The notes: a model not told the origin generated them from the sequence alone. Positions 1 through 6,962 are shown, counted from the first letter of the stretch. The stretch: 7,117 bases of DNA from Candidatus Woesearchaeota archaeon (GCA_016185555.1 JACPNI010000038.1:1-7117), one strand, 5' to 3'. A program made the numbers and translations.

Positions 1-512
1 TCTAAATAATTTCTCTTCATAGAAGCAATATTTAATTCATTTGATTTAGAATAAACATCATTTATTTCTGCATAGTCTTTCATTAATAGTTCAACTAGAG
101 ATTCAACATTCTCTTCATAAGTTTTCATATTTTTTAATAATGCAACTGCTTCTTTTTTTAGTCTATCTCTTTCCATGAAAGAAAATACCCATTGTAATCC
201 AGATTCTGAACTTATTCCAATAGTTTCAAAATAGCCGCGGTTATCTCCAGGATTCTCTAGTGATGTTGTCCAATCAAAAAATTTATACTCTTCAGCTATT
301 AAGTTTATTAAGTAGGATAAGGTTTCTGGCAGTTCTTTATTTTCAGGTATTCTAGTAAGATTCCATCCATTTTTCTTGCCAAAATCTTTAGCACTTCCTG
401 ACATTTTGGTTTCTACTGTAATATTAGAGGACAATGTCTTTAGGCAAGTATCTATCTGCTTTAAGTATTTTGCTTTCTCTTTGCCTACTAGTTCATGTAC
501 TTGAGGTTTCAT
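1..512 (-). CDS. Partial uncharacterised protein, last gene of the cluster (3' end outside window)
   Basis: I do not recognise this protein. The frame starts at an ATG (512-510) and stays open for 170 codons to the window edge, so the C-terminus is missing. It begins MKPQVHELVGKEKAKYLKQI. The first half is mixed, with aromatic-rich segments (EEYKFFDWTTSLENPGDNRG, about residues 75-94). From about residue 115 it looks like long charged helices rich in Lys, Glu, Leu and Asn, probably coiled coil. No signal peptide, membrane segment or catalytic motif is visible. It begins 26 bases after the stop of the preceding gene on the same strand, so it is probably co-transcribed with it, including from the internal promoter near 1840. 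There is no Shine-Dalgarno sequence before the ATG. The open frame, close spacing and sensible composition make it a real gene; its function is unknown. Confidence 0.85.
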   Translation of the reverse strand, partial: MKPQVHELVGKEKAKYLKQIDTCLKTLSSNITVETKMSGSAKDFGKKNGWNLTRIPENKELPETLSYLINLIAEEYKFFDWTTSLENPGDNRGYFETIGISSESGLQWVFSFMERDRLKKEAVALLKNMKTYEENVESLVELLMKDYAEINDVYSKSNELNIASMKRNYL

Positions 513-538
513 ATTAAAATAAAGAAAGCTATTGGGTT

Positions 539-1786
539 CTATTGATCTATAGTATAATGGGGTTTACTACTAATCTCTTCTAATCTTTGCTGAGTGTTTG
601 CCCACTGTTTCTTTGCTTCATTTAGTTTTTCCATTGCTTCTTTTAGCTTTTCCTCTTTTGCACGCACTTCTTCGACATCATATGCAGGTTTTTGCAATAA
701 CCCGAATACCTCAATAGCAAGAGGAATTATCAAGTCTATATCCGCATTTAGAAGACGTCTTGATAATTCTGGAACTTCCAGTGCTGTCTTTTTCATCTCA
801 GCAGCACCAATAGCAGTTACAGCTATTGCGGCTTGTATTTTAAATACTGGTATCATATCTTCTTTTAAATGTTTATATTTTATCGCAAGTTCATTTAAAA
901 AATCAATAGAAGCATTCAATAATCTATCATTAACTTCTGAAGCAGCTATAGCACCTTTTGCAGATTGTACCCCCTCCGCTTTATCTAAAAGCTCTCTTCT
1001 AATCTCAGATAAAACGCCATCGGCACTTAGTTTACCATTACGAATGTCTTCTCTTATTTTTAATATCTCATCCATATCTCCGGCTATTTTCTTGACGTCT
1101 TCAAGGTTTCCACTAGCTTTGGCCGCATTTAATCTAGATTCGTATTCGTTATGTGTTTCAGTAACTTCTCTTAATTCATCCTCCAGTTTTTTTAATTCTT
1201 TTTCAGCTTCTGTAAGGTCAACACCCTCATGAATTCCACCCCTAAGACTCTCTATTAATCTTCTATCTAGGGTCTTTATGTGTTCTTGATTATTTATATG
1301 TAACCTTCGCGTTCTTTCTATTCCTGTAATTAATTTCTGTTCTTGTTCCCCAAGGATTTCTCCTATCTTATCGGCTAAAGTTTCAAGATTTTCTGCATTT
1401 CTTTTAATAGCATTTTCATATACTTTTGTAGCTTTTTCTTCTTTTCCAACAGCACTATAACCATAATAGCTCAAAGCATCCCCAAAAGTGAATATCCTTT
1501 TTCTACCCATCATATTTGTAAAATTAATATTTAATTTTCCATATTTTCTGGCTAAATTTGCACTATCTAATTGAATCCGAGCAATCTCAGCTAAAGCTTC
1601 AGCTTCGCCTTTATCAGGACCGGCATGATATGTAGGTTCTTTACTCAGTCTTTTTTTAGAACTATCAAATGTTTTTTTATCAAATGCTTCATAAGTTTTA
1701 GCGCTTGGTGTAGTATCTGTTTGTGGTACATTATATTTTTGTTTTAATCTTTCTAAGCCAGATAATGATTGTGTTTCTGTTGCCAT
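539..1786 (-). CDS. Helical/coiled-coil protein, 415 aa, weakly TelA-like
   Basis: The family is not certain. The protein is almost wholly alpha-helical. Residues 1-60 look disordered and basic; 115-265 and 368-405 are charged heptad-like coiled coils; 311-328 (MIPVFKIQAAIAVTAIGA) and 350-366 are hydrophobic helices that are too amphipathic or short to be called membrane spans confidently. The middle segment (VNDRLLNASIDFLNEL, then IPVFKIQAAIAV) faintly recalls the helical TelA/toxic-anion-resistance family, whose members can neighbour VWA and AAA+ genes; this comes from memory and is weak. I chose the ATG at 1786 because GGAG lies nine bases upstream and a TATA box sits about 50 bases upstream. 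Extending to 1864 would need a TTG start overlapping the VWA stop, and the extension would cross the promoter. An ATG at 1801 (five residues longer) is the only real competitor. Probably a structural partner of the ATPase-VWA pair. Confidence 0.85.
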   Translation of the reverse strand: MATETQSLSGLERLKQKYNVPQTDTTPSAKTYEAFDKKTFDSSKKRLSKEPTYHAGPDKGEAEALAEIARIQLDSANLARKYGKLNINFTNMMGRKRIFTFGDALSYYGYSAVGKEEKATKVYENAIKRNAENLETLADKIGEILGEQEQKLITGIERTRRLHINNQEHIKTLDRRLIESLRGGIHEGVDLTEAEKELKKLEDELREVTETHNEYESRLNAAKASGNLEDVKKIAGDMDEILKIREDIRNGKLSADGVLSEIRRELLDKAEGVQSAKGAIAASEVNDRLLNASIDFLNELAIKYKHLKEDMIPVFKIQAAIAVTAIGAAEMKKTALEVPELSRRLLNADIDLIIPLAIEVFGLLQKPAYDVEEVRAKEEKLKEAMEKLNEAKKQWANTQQRLEEISSKPHYTIDQ

Positions 1787-1795
1787 TTTGTTATT

Positions 1796-1799
1796 CTCC
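1796..1799 (-). promoter_or_regulatory. Shine-Dalgarno GGAG that fixes the start of the 415-aa gene
   Basis: GGAG is followed by nine bases (AATAACAAA) and then ATG at 1786. It overlaps the other in-frame ATG at 1801, which would itself have no ribosome binding site. This favours initiation at 1786. Confidence 0.6.
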
Positions 1800-1832
1800 A
1801 TAATTTTTATTATTGCCGAGTAGTATACATAT

Positions 1833-1846
1833 ATATAAAGCTTTCT
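1833..1846 (-). promoter_or_regulatory. Internal archaeal promoter (BRE + TATA)
   Basis: On the minus strand the sequence AGAAA-GC-TTTATAT fits the archaeal BRE/TATA pattern RNWAA-NN-YTTAWWW at every position, and the AT alternation continues a few bases further. Transcription would start about 25 bases downstream of the TATA centre, near 1811. That gives a leader of roughly 25 bases containing the GGAG before the ATG at 1786. The element lies in the 64-base gap just after the VWA stop codon (1853-1851). It would give the 415-aa gene and the following gene their own transcript in addition to read-through from the upstream operon. Confidence 0.7.
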
Positions 1847-1850
1847 ATGG

Positions 1851-3266
1851 CTAAAATTGTTCAATTGAATACATTTCTTTTATAGAAGATGCTATATCCT
1901 TGATCATTCCACTTGGCAACATATAGTTTTTAATTGGCATTACTTTGGTATTTGGGCCTGCAGCAGAACCTATTTTTCTTATGTTGTTCTCTGTAGTCTC
2001 ATTGCCGTCAATTAAAAAAATCCTAAAAAGTATGTGAGGATAATCCCGGAATTTTCTTGCTATCTTGATGCATTCTTCAACAGGGTTTCCTGATGGGTGT
2101 GTTGGCTCCCCGTCTGTAATTAGGTAAGCTAAAGATAAACCGCTGTCTTTTAGTGTGTCTATAAGCCATTGCAATGCAAGGTCAGTTCTTGTACCGCCAT
2201 GGGGTGATACTGATTTTATTAAATCTGTTGTTGTTATTTGCGATATTGTATCACTATAATTTGTTAATAAAACTTTATTTTTAGAGTTTAACTGGCGCAT
2301 AAGGGAATGTGTAGCCAGTGTAGTTTTTTGGCCAATTTCGAATCTTTTGTTTCCTTCCATACTGCCGCTGGTATCAAATGTTATAGCAGAATCCAGGCAT
2401 GACATCACTTTCAGTTTTGATTCTGGTTTTCCAGTAATCAAAAAGGGGAATTGCGGTACCCTATACCCCTTTGTTCTAGAATAAATAGTTGAATCTATCC
2501 AGTCTACATCTGACAGCTCTGATAAATCCTCTATCTCATCAAAATAAGCTATCAGTCCTTCATAGTCTGATTTTGTTCTTTGCATAAAACCCAACTTTCC
2601 TTCTTTGTCTTCAATTTCCCTTACGATCTCTTCAAGAAATATATCTTCCAGCTTGTGGGTTAATGCAGTATCATCAAACCTTAGTTTACCGGAGTCAGCT
2701 TTTTTGATAAATGGTGAATTGAGAATTTTTTTTGCTAGTTCCTGTCTAATTAACTCTTCTGGACCTTGTGATGTAATTTTTTTCTCAGCCTCTTTCTTGT
2801 CTTGAATCTCTTTTTGTATTTTTCCTCCATACTCCTGTTTTACTTGTTGCTCTGCTTCTCCCTTCTTATGAACAGAAGTTTCATAATCCTCTTCTGCTTT
2901 TTGTTCATGTTGGTTAAAGGTTTCAATCTCATCTACCCGGGAATCTAGGTCTTTTTTGGCTTCTTTAAGCTCCTCAAGCTCTTTTGTCAAAACAATTGCT
3001 TTCTCAGCTTCTTCCTTTATTTTTACTGCATAGCCCTTGATAAGAACGTCCACTTCTCTTTTGTACGAAGTGGGTTTTAAGACTTTCAGCATAGAAATCT
3101 TGAATCTTTTGCCAAATCTTATACCCAAATACCTGTTTACAATATCCCTGAATGATTGCTCTCGTTCATAACGTTCTGTAAAAGTTTCAATGTATCTCTC
3201 TAAAGGTATTGTTTGGTGGCTTGCTTTAGAGGCTTCTTCAGGTACATATGTTTTTTCGTCGTTCAT
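1851..3266 (-). CDS. VWA-domain protein with N-terminal coiled coil (ViaA/YeaH-like layout), 471 aa
   Basis: Residues 1-75 are helical and basic; about 80-180 is a long charged coiled coil; 180-285 is helical; and 290-471 is a von Willebrand factor A domain. The metal-ion-dependent adhesion site is complete: DTSGS at 298-302, the threonine in GGTRTD at 357-362, and the aspartate of TDGEPT at 384-389. It should therefore bind a divalent metal and a partner through it. There is no signal peptide or transmembrane helix, so it is probably cytoplasmic. A helical N-terminus with a C-terminal VWA and a length near 470 is the layout of ViaA (partner of RavA) and of YeaH/DUF444 (partner of PrkA). Its ATG overlaps the upstream stop as ATGA, implying translational coupling with the coiled-coil protein. 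The ATPase gene lies one gene further upstream, so a VWA-ATPase partnership is strongly implied. The exact subfamily is not decided. Confidence 0.93.
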   Translation of the reverse strand: MNDEKTYVPEEASKASHQTIPLERYIETFTERYEREQSFRDIVNRYLGIRFGKRFKISMLKVLKPTSYKREVDVLIKGYAVKIKEEAEKAIVLTKELEELKEAKKDLDSRVDEIETFNQHEQKAEEDYETSVHKKGEAEQQVKQEYGGKIQKEIQDKKEAEKKITSQGPEELIRQELAKKILNSPFIKKADSGKLRFDDTALTHKLEDIFLEEIVREIEDKEGKLGFMQRTKSDYEGLIAYFDEIEDLSELSDVDWIDSTIYSRTKGYRVPQFPFLITGKPESKLKVMSCLDSAITFDTSGSMEGNKRFEIGQKTTLATHSLMRQLNSKNKVLLTNYSDTISQITTTDLIKSVSPHGGTRTDLALQWLIDTLKDSGLSLAYLITDGEPTHPSGNPVEECIKIARKFRDYPHILFRIFLIDGNETTENNIRKIGSAAGPNTKVMPIKNYMLPSGMIKDIASSIKEMYSIEQF

Positions 3267-3946
3267 TTTTTGTAGTAACCAAGAGTTATAAAGTACAAGA
3301 ATTTTTGAAGAATAGTTGACTTTGCTTTTTTTGTTTTATCCAGGTCTTTCAGTGATTCTGCTTGTTTAATCTTTTTTGTCTCGTCCAGAACAGTTAAATC
3401 CAGGCTTGCTGTTTCTTCCTGGGCATCTGGTGGTTTTTCTAATACAACTGATTGATGAATTGTTAGTATGTTTTCAAGCTGTTCTTTTCCACCAAGATCT
3501 TTTAGCTTTGATTTTATCCTGGATCGCATTTCTTCTAGGCGTGCTTGGGCAGCATTATAGTTTGCTAACTTTTCCCTCCCTTCTTGATTAAGGGCATTTA
3601 GTCTTTCTTCATTATACTTAACCTCTGTGCCGATTGTTTCGTTAATTTTTCCTAATCCATCTTTTATTCCATTTTCATATTCTTCTAATTTGCCACTGGT
3701 TTTGGTTTCCAAACTTTCTAAAGCCTGCTCTTTTTGGAATCTAACGTTATCTTCAATCTGGCTCTTTAAAGCCGCGATTATTCTGGTATTATGTAAAATA
3801 GAATTAACAGCACTATCGGCAGAACCTTCTTGTCGCCATGTGTCCAGCATTATCCTTTCTAGCTCAACCCTGACAACCTCAAAATTAATTGGGGGCATTC
3901 TGAATAATGCACAGTCACTGCCTTTATAATCGTCAAGTGTTTTCAT
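3263..3946 (-). CDS. Coiled-coil protein, 227 aa, between ATPase and VWA genes
   Basis: I do not recognise a family. From the ATG at 3946 the protein starts MKTLDDYKGSDCALFRMPPI. About residues 22-60 form a short mixed helix region, and 60-152 form a nearly continuous charged coiled coil. A Pro/Glu-rich linker follows around 165-180, then a lysine-rich stretch. The end, about 211-225 (TILQKFLYFITLGYY), is hydrophobic and could be an amphipathic membrane-binding tail or a docking peptide. The frame can be extended to a GTG at 3997, but that start lies inside the ATPase gene; the ATG 26 bases after the ATPase stop is preferred. It has no clear Shine-Dalgarno sequence, although the 12 bases ending in the start codon (AATAACAAAATG) are identical at the start of the 415-aa gene. 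The stop overlaps the VWA start by four bases. It probably acts as a scaffold or adaptor with the VWA protein. Confidence 0.88.
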   Translation of the reverse strand: MKTLDDYKGSDCALFRMPPINFEVVRVELERIMLDTWRQEGSADSAVNSILHNTRIIAALKSQIEDNVRFQKEQALESLETKTSGKLEEYENGIKDGLGKINETIGTEVKYNEERLNALNQEGREKLANYNAAQARLEEMRSRIKSKLKDLGGKEQLENILTIHQSVVLEKPPDAQEETASLDLTVLDETKKIKQAESLKDLDKTKKAKSTILQKFLYFITLGYYKK

Positions 3947-3972
3947 TTTGTTATTAGAATGGAAGGAAAGAA

Positions 3973-6258
3973 CTACTTTGGTAAGGGCAGTTCGCACTTA
4001 GACCTTTCTCTGCATTTCATAAGATAATCCATAAATTCAAAAAGTTGTTTTTCATTAAAAATTTTAAACTTTGGCTGCTCCTTAAACAAATAATTCATAA
4101 AGGGGTATTTTATTTTTGCCTTTTGCATTCTTTCACTTTTTGGATTATCATATGCTTCTTTAATCCTATTGTATGCTTCTTTTATACTCGTATTATCGCC
4201 TTCTTTGATTTTATTATAAGAAACTAGTTCAGTAATAAAATTGTCTCCCAGTTCTTTTACCTGTGTTTTATCTGTAGCAATATCCTTATAGACATTGCAC
4301 CACCAGGTAGACTCTTCTTCTTCCAGTATTTTCGGGAATTCTGAAGCTACCCAGTCTCTTATTTCTTTTCTTGCAGCAATATCATTCTCATTAGTTTCTT
4401 CCTGAATCCTCGCACATAAAGCAAACTGTATGCCGGCGATTGCGTATTCAGCACTAACTGTTTCTGGTGTTTTTTCATAGAAAATTTGATCTATCATTAA
4501 TCTCGCTCTTGATGCGCCCAATGCATCTATTTTAGCTCTATTACTACCGGAAATACGATTCTTGCCTGCACCGCTATATCCTTCTCTTAATTTTATAAAT
4601 AACATATCAATTGACCTTTCAATTGTAACTGCCATAGGAACATTTTTTAGTTCTAATGGCTGTTCATAATTAGTGTCTGTGATTTGAACCTGGTTTTTTG
4701 TTCCGAATTCCTTATGGTAGGCTTTTCTTGTGATAGCATAGCTTATATCAGGATCTACTGGATACCTAATTGGGATTAATAACATCCTATCATTAATCGC
4801 GGCATCAAAAGGGGTTGGATCATTTGAAGACCCAAGTACAATTGAATTAGCCGGGTAATTCCACCTTAGTTGATCTGGTTTTATTCTCTTATCCTCCAAC
4901 ATGTCCAAAAAATTCTCTAATGTTGTTTTTCTTAATCTTGACATTTCGCTTAAATGCAGTATTCCATTATTTGTTCTGTTTAAACTCCCTGCATGATAAC
5001 CTTCCGGGTCGAATTCACTTTCCCTGTTTTCTGTAGTTGTTCCGTCTAATTTTGGGACCTTGAATCCTGCCAGATGTATTCTTTTCAATTCCCCGGTTCC
5101 CTGGACAAACTCTATCCCCATACCATCCCCATATCTAGCAACTGTAACCTTAACTTTTTTAGGATCTGGCTTTACAAAATACCCAGTTTTTTTAAAATCC
5201 GGGTGATATTTTATCATGCATTCAGGACATGCTTTTACAACATTAAAAAAATCTTCATCAAACAGACTAGAAGGATTACACTGGACTTGACAGTCTTCTA
5301 CTTTAAAAATTACTCCCTGGTGCTTTGCTATTGTGATAATGTCTTCAATAAGCATTGTTTTTCCTGTTCCAGGATCGCCATAAAAAATCATGTCTCTTTC
5401 AATTAATAAGCCTGTAATTACATCTTCTCCCGTACTGGGTTCTATTACAGTTTTTGGAAAGAATTCTAATAGTGTTTGTTTTTTAACAGCATCTTCTTTA
5501 GAAACAGGTTCAATCTGCCCCAGACTTGAAACCTCTAACTTGCCATACAAATCTTTTACTGAAACTTCCAGGTCTCTTTTTTTTGATTTTTCAGTATTAT
5601 TCCCTTCATTTAATCTCAAGATTATGGTTTGCTTTTTTGGTTTGTATTGAATTAATGTGCCTGTTGTTCCTTTTGATAGTTTAACTTCAGTATTATTTCC
5701 ATCTTTAACTCCGTATCCTTTAAAGTCATCAGAAAATTTTACTTTATGGCCGAGTTCTTCATCACAGACTACACCCGAGGCAATATCTTTAATTTCAATT
5801 TCAGTTCCAGAAAGTTCTAGTTCTAAGGCCCCGGGGGCAGTCCACCAACCATAACCCTCGTCGCATAAACCATTAAGGTTATGCCCCTTAGGAATTTTTT
5901 TATTAAACTTTATCCCTAAGCGCCCATCACTATCAGATACAGTTGCAATGACACCTTCTAAACCGCTAAGATCATTATCTTCAAATGAGCCTATGCCTCT
6001 TACCTTCATACCGGGCTTAGCTTTACGTGATATCTCATATCGATCAGATATATATTTGGGTTCTGTAATTTTTTTAGTTATAAGAAGAGGATTCCACGAA
6101 CCTAGCATTTCATCAGTTATAATCCCTAACAGCTTTGTTTTTATTGCTTCTAGCCTCTTATAACTAATAAGAGCAAGATGGGCAGAAGAAGATTTTGGTA
6201 TTATTCCTTCTCGTTTTAAGTCTTCTCCGGTTTTAATATCAAGGTATTTGTCTAGCAT
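3973..6258 (-). CDS. PrkA-like AAA+ ATPase with SH3-like N-terminal modules, 761 aa
   Basis: This is an AAA+ ATPase most like the PrkA (YeaG) family. Residues 1-75 are helical. Residues 80-150 and roughly 185-245 look like small beta-barrels; the first carries GHNLNGLCDEGYGWW (126-139 region), a pattern I associate with SH3-like modules. The AAA+ core spans about 255-515: Walker A GDPGTGKT (294-301), PrkA-like DPEGYHAGSLNR (417-428), Walker B NGILHLSEM (431-439) with serine where an aspartate is usual, sensor-1 asparagine in GSSND (476-480), and an arginine-finger candidate DR (490-491). GASRAR (581-586) may hold the sensor-2 arginine. Cysteines 323, 327, 344 and 347 could bind zinc. The C-terminal 245 residues are helical and faintly PrkA-like. 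E. coli YeaG is about 644 residues, so the N-terminus is an added part. Kinase activity is described for PrkA but cannot be assumed here. A MoxR-class ATPase is the alternative. First gene of the cluster; ATG start, short leader, no Shine-Dalgarno. Confidence 0.92.
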   Translation of the reverse strand: MLDKYLDIKTGEDLKREGIIPKSSSAHLALISYKRLEAIKTKLLGIITDEMLGSWNPLLITKKITEPKYISDRYEISRKAKPGMKVRGIGSFEDNDLSGLEGVIATVSDSDGRLGIKFNKKIPKGHNLNGLCDEGYGWWTAPGALELELSGTEIEIKDIASGVVCDEELGHKVKFSDDFKGYGVKDGNNTEVKLSKGTTGTLIQYKPKKQTIILRLNEGNNTEKSKKRDLEVSVKDLYGKLEVSSLGQIEPVSKEDAVKKQTLLEFFPKTVIEPSTGEDVITGLLIERDMIFYGDPGTGKTMLIEDIITIAKHQGVIFKVEDCQVQCNPSSLFDEDFFNVVKACPECMIKYHPDFKKTGYFVKPDPKKVKVTVARYGDGMGIEFVQGTGELKRIHLAGFKVPKLDGTTTENRESEFDPEGYHAGSLNRTNNGILHLSEMSRLRKTTLENFLDMLEDKRIKPDQLRWNYPANSIVLGSSNDPTPFDAAINDRMLLIPIRYPVDPDISYAITRKAYHKEFGTKNQVQITDTNYEQPLELKNVPMAVTIERSIDMLFIKLREGYSGAGKNRISGSNRAKIDALGASRARLMIDQIFYEKTPETVSAEYAIAGIQFALCARIQEETNENDIAARKEIRDWVASEFPKILEEEESTWWCNVYKDIATDKTQVKELGDNFITELVSYNKIKEGDNTSIKEAYNRIKEAYDNPKSERMQKAKIKYPFMNYLFKEQPKFKIFNEKQLFEFMDYLMKCRERSKCELPLPK

Positions 6259-6293
6259 TTTCGTGATTATGTAGTCTCTACTTTACGGTGATG

Positions 6294-6307
6294 ATTTAAA
6301 TACTTTT
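6294..6307 (-). promoter_or_regulatory. Archaeal promoter of the ATPase-led operon
   Basis: On the minus strand AAAAG-TA-TTTAAAT matches the BRE/TATA pattern with a single mismatch in the BRE. The predicted transcription start lies about 25 bases downstream, near 6272, leaving a leader of about 14 bases before the ATG at 6258. This agrees with the absence of a Shine-Dalgarno sequence. A second, weaker TATA-like CTTAAAA (6324-6318 on this strand) lies 24 bases upstream and could be an alternative. Confidence 0.65.
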
Positions 6308-6339
6308 CGCTATTAGCTTTTAAGGTTCATTTGATTAGA

Positions 6340-6364
6340 ATATTATAAAAAAGAAATAAAAAGT
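6340..6364 (-). terminator. T-rich archaeal-type terminator after the 195-aa gene
   Basis: Seven bases after the stop of the 195-aa gene the minus strand reads CTTTTTATTTCTTTTTTATA, with runs of five, three and six T. There is no obvious hairpin. Archaeal RNA polymerase terminates at oligo-T tracts without a stem-loop, and a fresh promoter for the next gene follows about 35 bases later. Together these suggest that the 195-aa gene is a separate transcript. Confidence 0.6.
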
Positions 6365-6371
6365 AGGATAT

Positions 6372-6959
6372 CTAGTTGGCTTGGACTTTCTTTTCTGCGA
6401 TGTTTCCTTTGGCTTCATGTACCTTGTCTTTAAGGTATCTTGTAATCCTTGATGTTACTGGTAAGGATCCTAGCACTGAGCCGCCAGCATAGAAGGTTGT
6501 AGCTGCTGTAACAAAGCCTACTCCTCTGCCATATTTTGTATGTGTTGAATATGTCTGTGACTTAGGTCTTCTTGTAACTGGTGTTGCCAGATAAGCAGAG
6601 ACAAAGCCATCGATAAAACCAACTAATCCTGGTTTTTCTTGAACCAGCTCATTTAGTCTTGCATTGCATCTCCCATATGCTGATCTAACAGCATCTTTTG
6701 TTTTTTCATAGCCTTGTTCAGCATTATCAAAAACTGCTCTTCCAATCTCTTTGAATTGTTCATTCTCTGACATTTGTGAGATTAAACCTTCAATTTTCTT
6801 TTCACCTATCTTTAATGTTTCTAAGGTATCTTCTTTAATCAATCTGGATGTTTCTTGTGCTAAACCTTGTAGTTTAATTGCTTCCAAGTACATTTTACCT
6901 GCTTCTTTGTACATAGTATCTGCCAAAGAACTCAAACTTTGTTTAAATTTTGTTGCCAT
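6372..6959 (-). CDS. Uncharacterised 195-aa protein with two hydrophobic segments
   Basis: I do not recognise this protein. Residues 1-108 are predicted helical and amphipathic, with many Lys, Glu and Ala. Two hydrophobic Gly/Ala-rich segments follow, at about 110-128 (PGLVGFIDGFVSAYLATPV) and 144-168 (GRGVGFVTAATTFYAGGSVL and onward), joined by a basic, Ser/Thr-rich loop. The tail is Lys-rich. The segments could be a helical hairpin in or against the membrane, but glycine and polar content make them weak membrane spans. It has no N-terminal signal peptide. The ATG is supported by a G-run six bases upstream and a TATA element about 49 bases upstream. Its own promoter and a T-rich terminator make it a single-gene transcript, so a functional link to the ATPase cluster rests only on proximity and shared strand. 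Function unknown. Confidence 0.85.
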   Translation of the reverse strand: MATKFKQSLSSLADTMYKEAGKMYLEAIKLQGLAQETSRLIKEDTLETLKIGEKKIEGLISQMSENEQFKEIGRAVFDNAEQGYEKTKDAVRSAYGRCNARLNELVQEKPGLVGFIDGFVSAYLATPVTRRPKSQTYSTHTKYGRGVGFVTAATTFYAGGSVLGSLPVTSRITRYLKDKVHEAKGNIAEKKVQAN

Positions 6960-6962
6960 TTT

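Noticed and set aside
594..1232. 212-codon plus-strand open frame opposite the 415-aa gene
   Set aside because: It is Ser/Phe-rich low-complexity sequence, the expected mirror of Lys/Glu-rich coiled-coil coding on the other strand, and no promoter was seen for it.
1826..1839. Alternating AT stretch as a repeat or replication element
   Set aside because: It is short and is fully explained as an extended TATA box.
1787..1864. Longer start for the 415-aa protein at a TTG (1864)
   Set aside because: The extension translates the promoter, starts inside the VWA gene with TTG, and ignores the GGAG-ATG pair at 1799-1784.
3376..3929. Two plus-strand open frames (71 and 100 codons) opposite the 227-aa gene
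   Set aside because: They are fully covered by a well-supported minus-strand gene within an operon, with shadow-type Ser/Leu/Phe composition.
3947..3997. Longer start for the coiled-coil protein at a GTG (3997)
   Set aside because: It would overlap the ATPase gene by 25 bases and uses a rare start codon; the ATG at 3946 lies neatly after the stop.
5074..6163. Several plus-strand open frames of 65-110 codons opposite the ATPase gene
   Set aside because: They lie opposite conserved AAA+ motifs and SH3-like modules on the minus strand and have no family features of their own.
6318..6331. CTTAAAA element as the main promoter of the ATPase operon
   Set aside because: The match is similar in quality but it would give a longer leader without a ribosome site; the element nearer the ATG fits the short-leader pattern better. 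It could still be a secondary promoter.
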